DNA of 64,000 nucleotides, taken from assembly GCA_021292165.1 (NCBI GenBank), contig CM037879.1, positions 248,353,438-248,417,437 on the forward strand, written 5' to 3'. Origin of the DNA: Shinisaurus crocodilurus. Taxonomy: Eukaryota; Chordata; Lepidosauria; Squamata; Shinisauridae. The translations under genes were made by a program, and so were the position numbers. The notes under the pieces were generated by a model. The model saw nothing but the letters and a program-made list of their open reading frames with translations, had not been told where the DNA came from and did not search any database. Positions within the stretch are counted from its first letter, which is position 1. Each line of letters starts with the position of its first letter. Below are positions 63,759-64,000 of the stretch, piece after piece.

Positions 63759-64000
63759 CTAGAAGAAATTCAGAGCATACATTTATTAAACTTGTATACC
63801 TTCAAAACATGCTGTTTTATCATTTAAGACCAATCATATGGATGTTTACTCAAAATCAGTACTATTTACCTCAGTGGGCTTTACTCTTGAGTAAAGATAC
63901 ATACAGTTATAGCCCAATCCTATGCATGTTTACTCAGAAGTAAGGACTCCTGTGTTCAATGGGGCTTACTTCCTACTAAGTGTATTTAGTACTGCAGCAT
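63759..64000. other. upstream NUP205 intron, cut by window edge
   Basis: Intronic sequence 5' of the first visible exon. 63908-63995 is a member of the short GCAATCCTATGCATGTTTAC palindromic family. Confidence 0.6.

Noticed and set aside
8620..63758. NUP205 as a processed or dead pseudogene
   Set aside because: Introns are present, splice sites are canonical and 37 of 38 exons keep frame; a single homopolymer indel is not enough.

Overview
The window is vertebrate nuclear DNA, most likely from a squamate reptile (a lizard; the species cannot be fixed). The evidence is a split gene with GT-AG introns plus a reptile-type repeat mix: L2-, CR1- and L1-type LINEs, a DIRS-type tyrosine-recombinase retroelement, tRNA- and 5S-headed SINEs, and many short palindromic DNA-transposon derivatives.

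One protein-coding gene fills most of the window: NUP205, the large inner-ring scaffold nucleoporin, on the minus strand. I mapped 38 coding exons by hand from the first visible exon at 63530-63758 down to the stop codon at 8620-8622. They give 5,392 coding bases, matching the protein from about residue 217 (human numbering, from memory) to the C-terminus. The 5' end lies beyond position 64000. Reading phase is kept across every splice junction. The exception is one extra base inside exon 26 (near 25560-25563), which creates a frameshift and an immediate stop; I suspect a homopolymer error but cannot prove it.

Downstream of NUP205 (positions 1-8600) lie a CpG island at about 6060-7480 and a repeat-filled flank. 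The flank holds an internally deleted L2 LINE, a LINE tail bounded by a perfect 38-bp direct repeat, a tRNA-derived SINE and several MITE-like palindromes. The island carries CCAAT and GC boxes oriented for minus-strand transcription, but I could not assign a gene to it.

Most of the introns is transposon debris. The largest insertion is a nearly complete 6.6-kb DIRS element at about 26429-33009. It has Gag-like, RT/RNase H and tyrosine-recombinase ORFs, inverted terminal repeats and an internal complementary region, and lies in the same orientation as NUP205. Its Gag region is frameshifted, and a further 416-420-bp insertion sits between Gag and RT. Other notable structures are a 1.22-kb fold-back palindrome nested inside a MITE (33853-35325), a MITE whose interior became a minisatellite (40221-41060), a LINE-type fragment inside a SINE (50466-50911), and a MITE that stops 7 bp from a splice donor (44307-44552).
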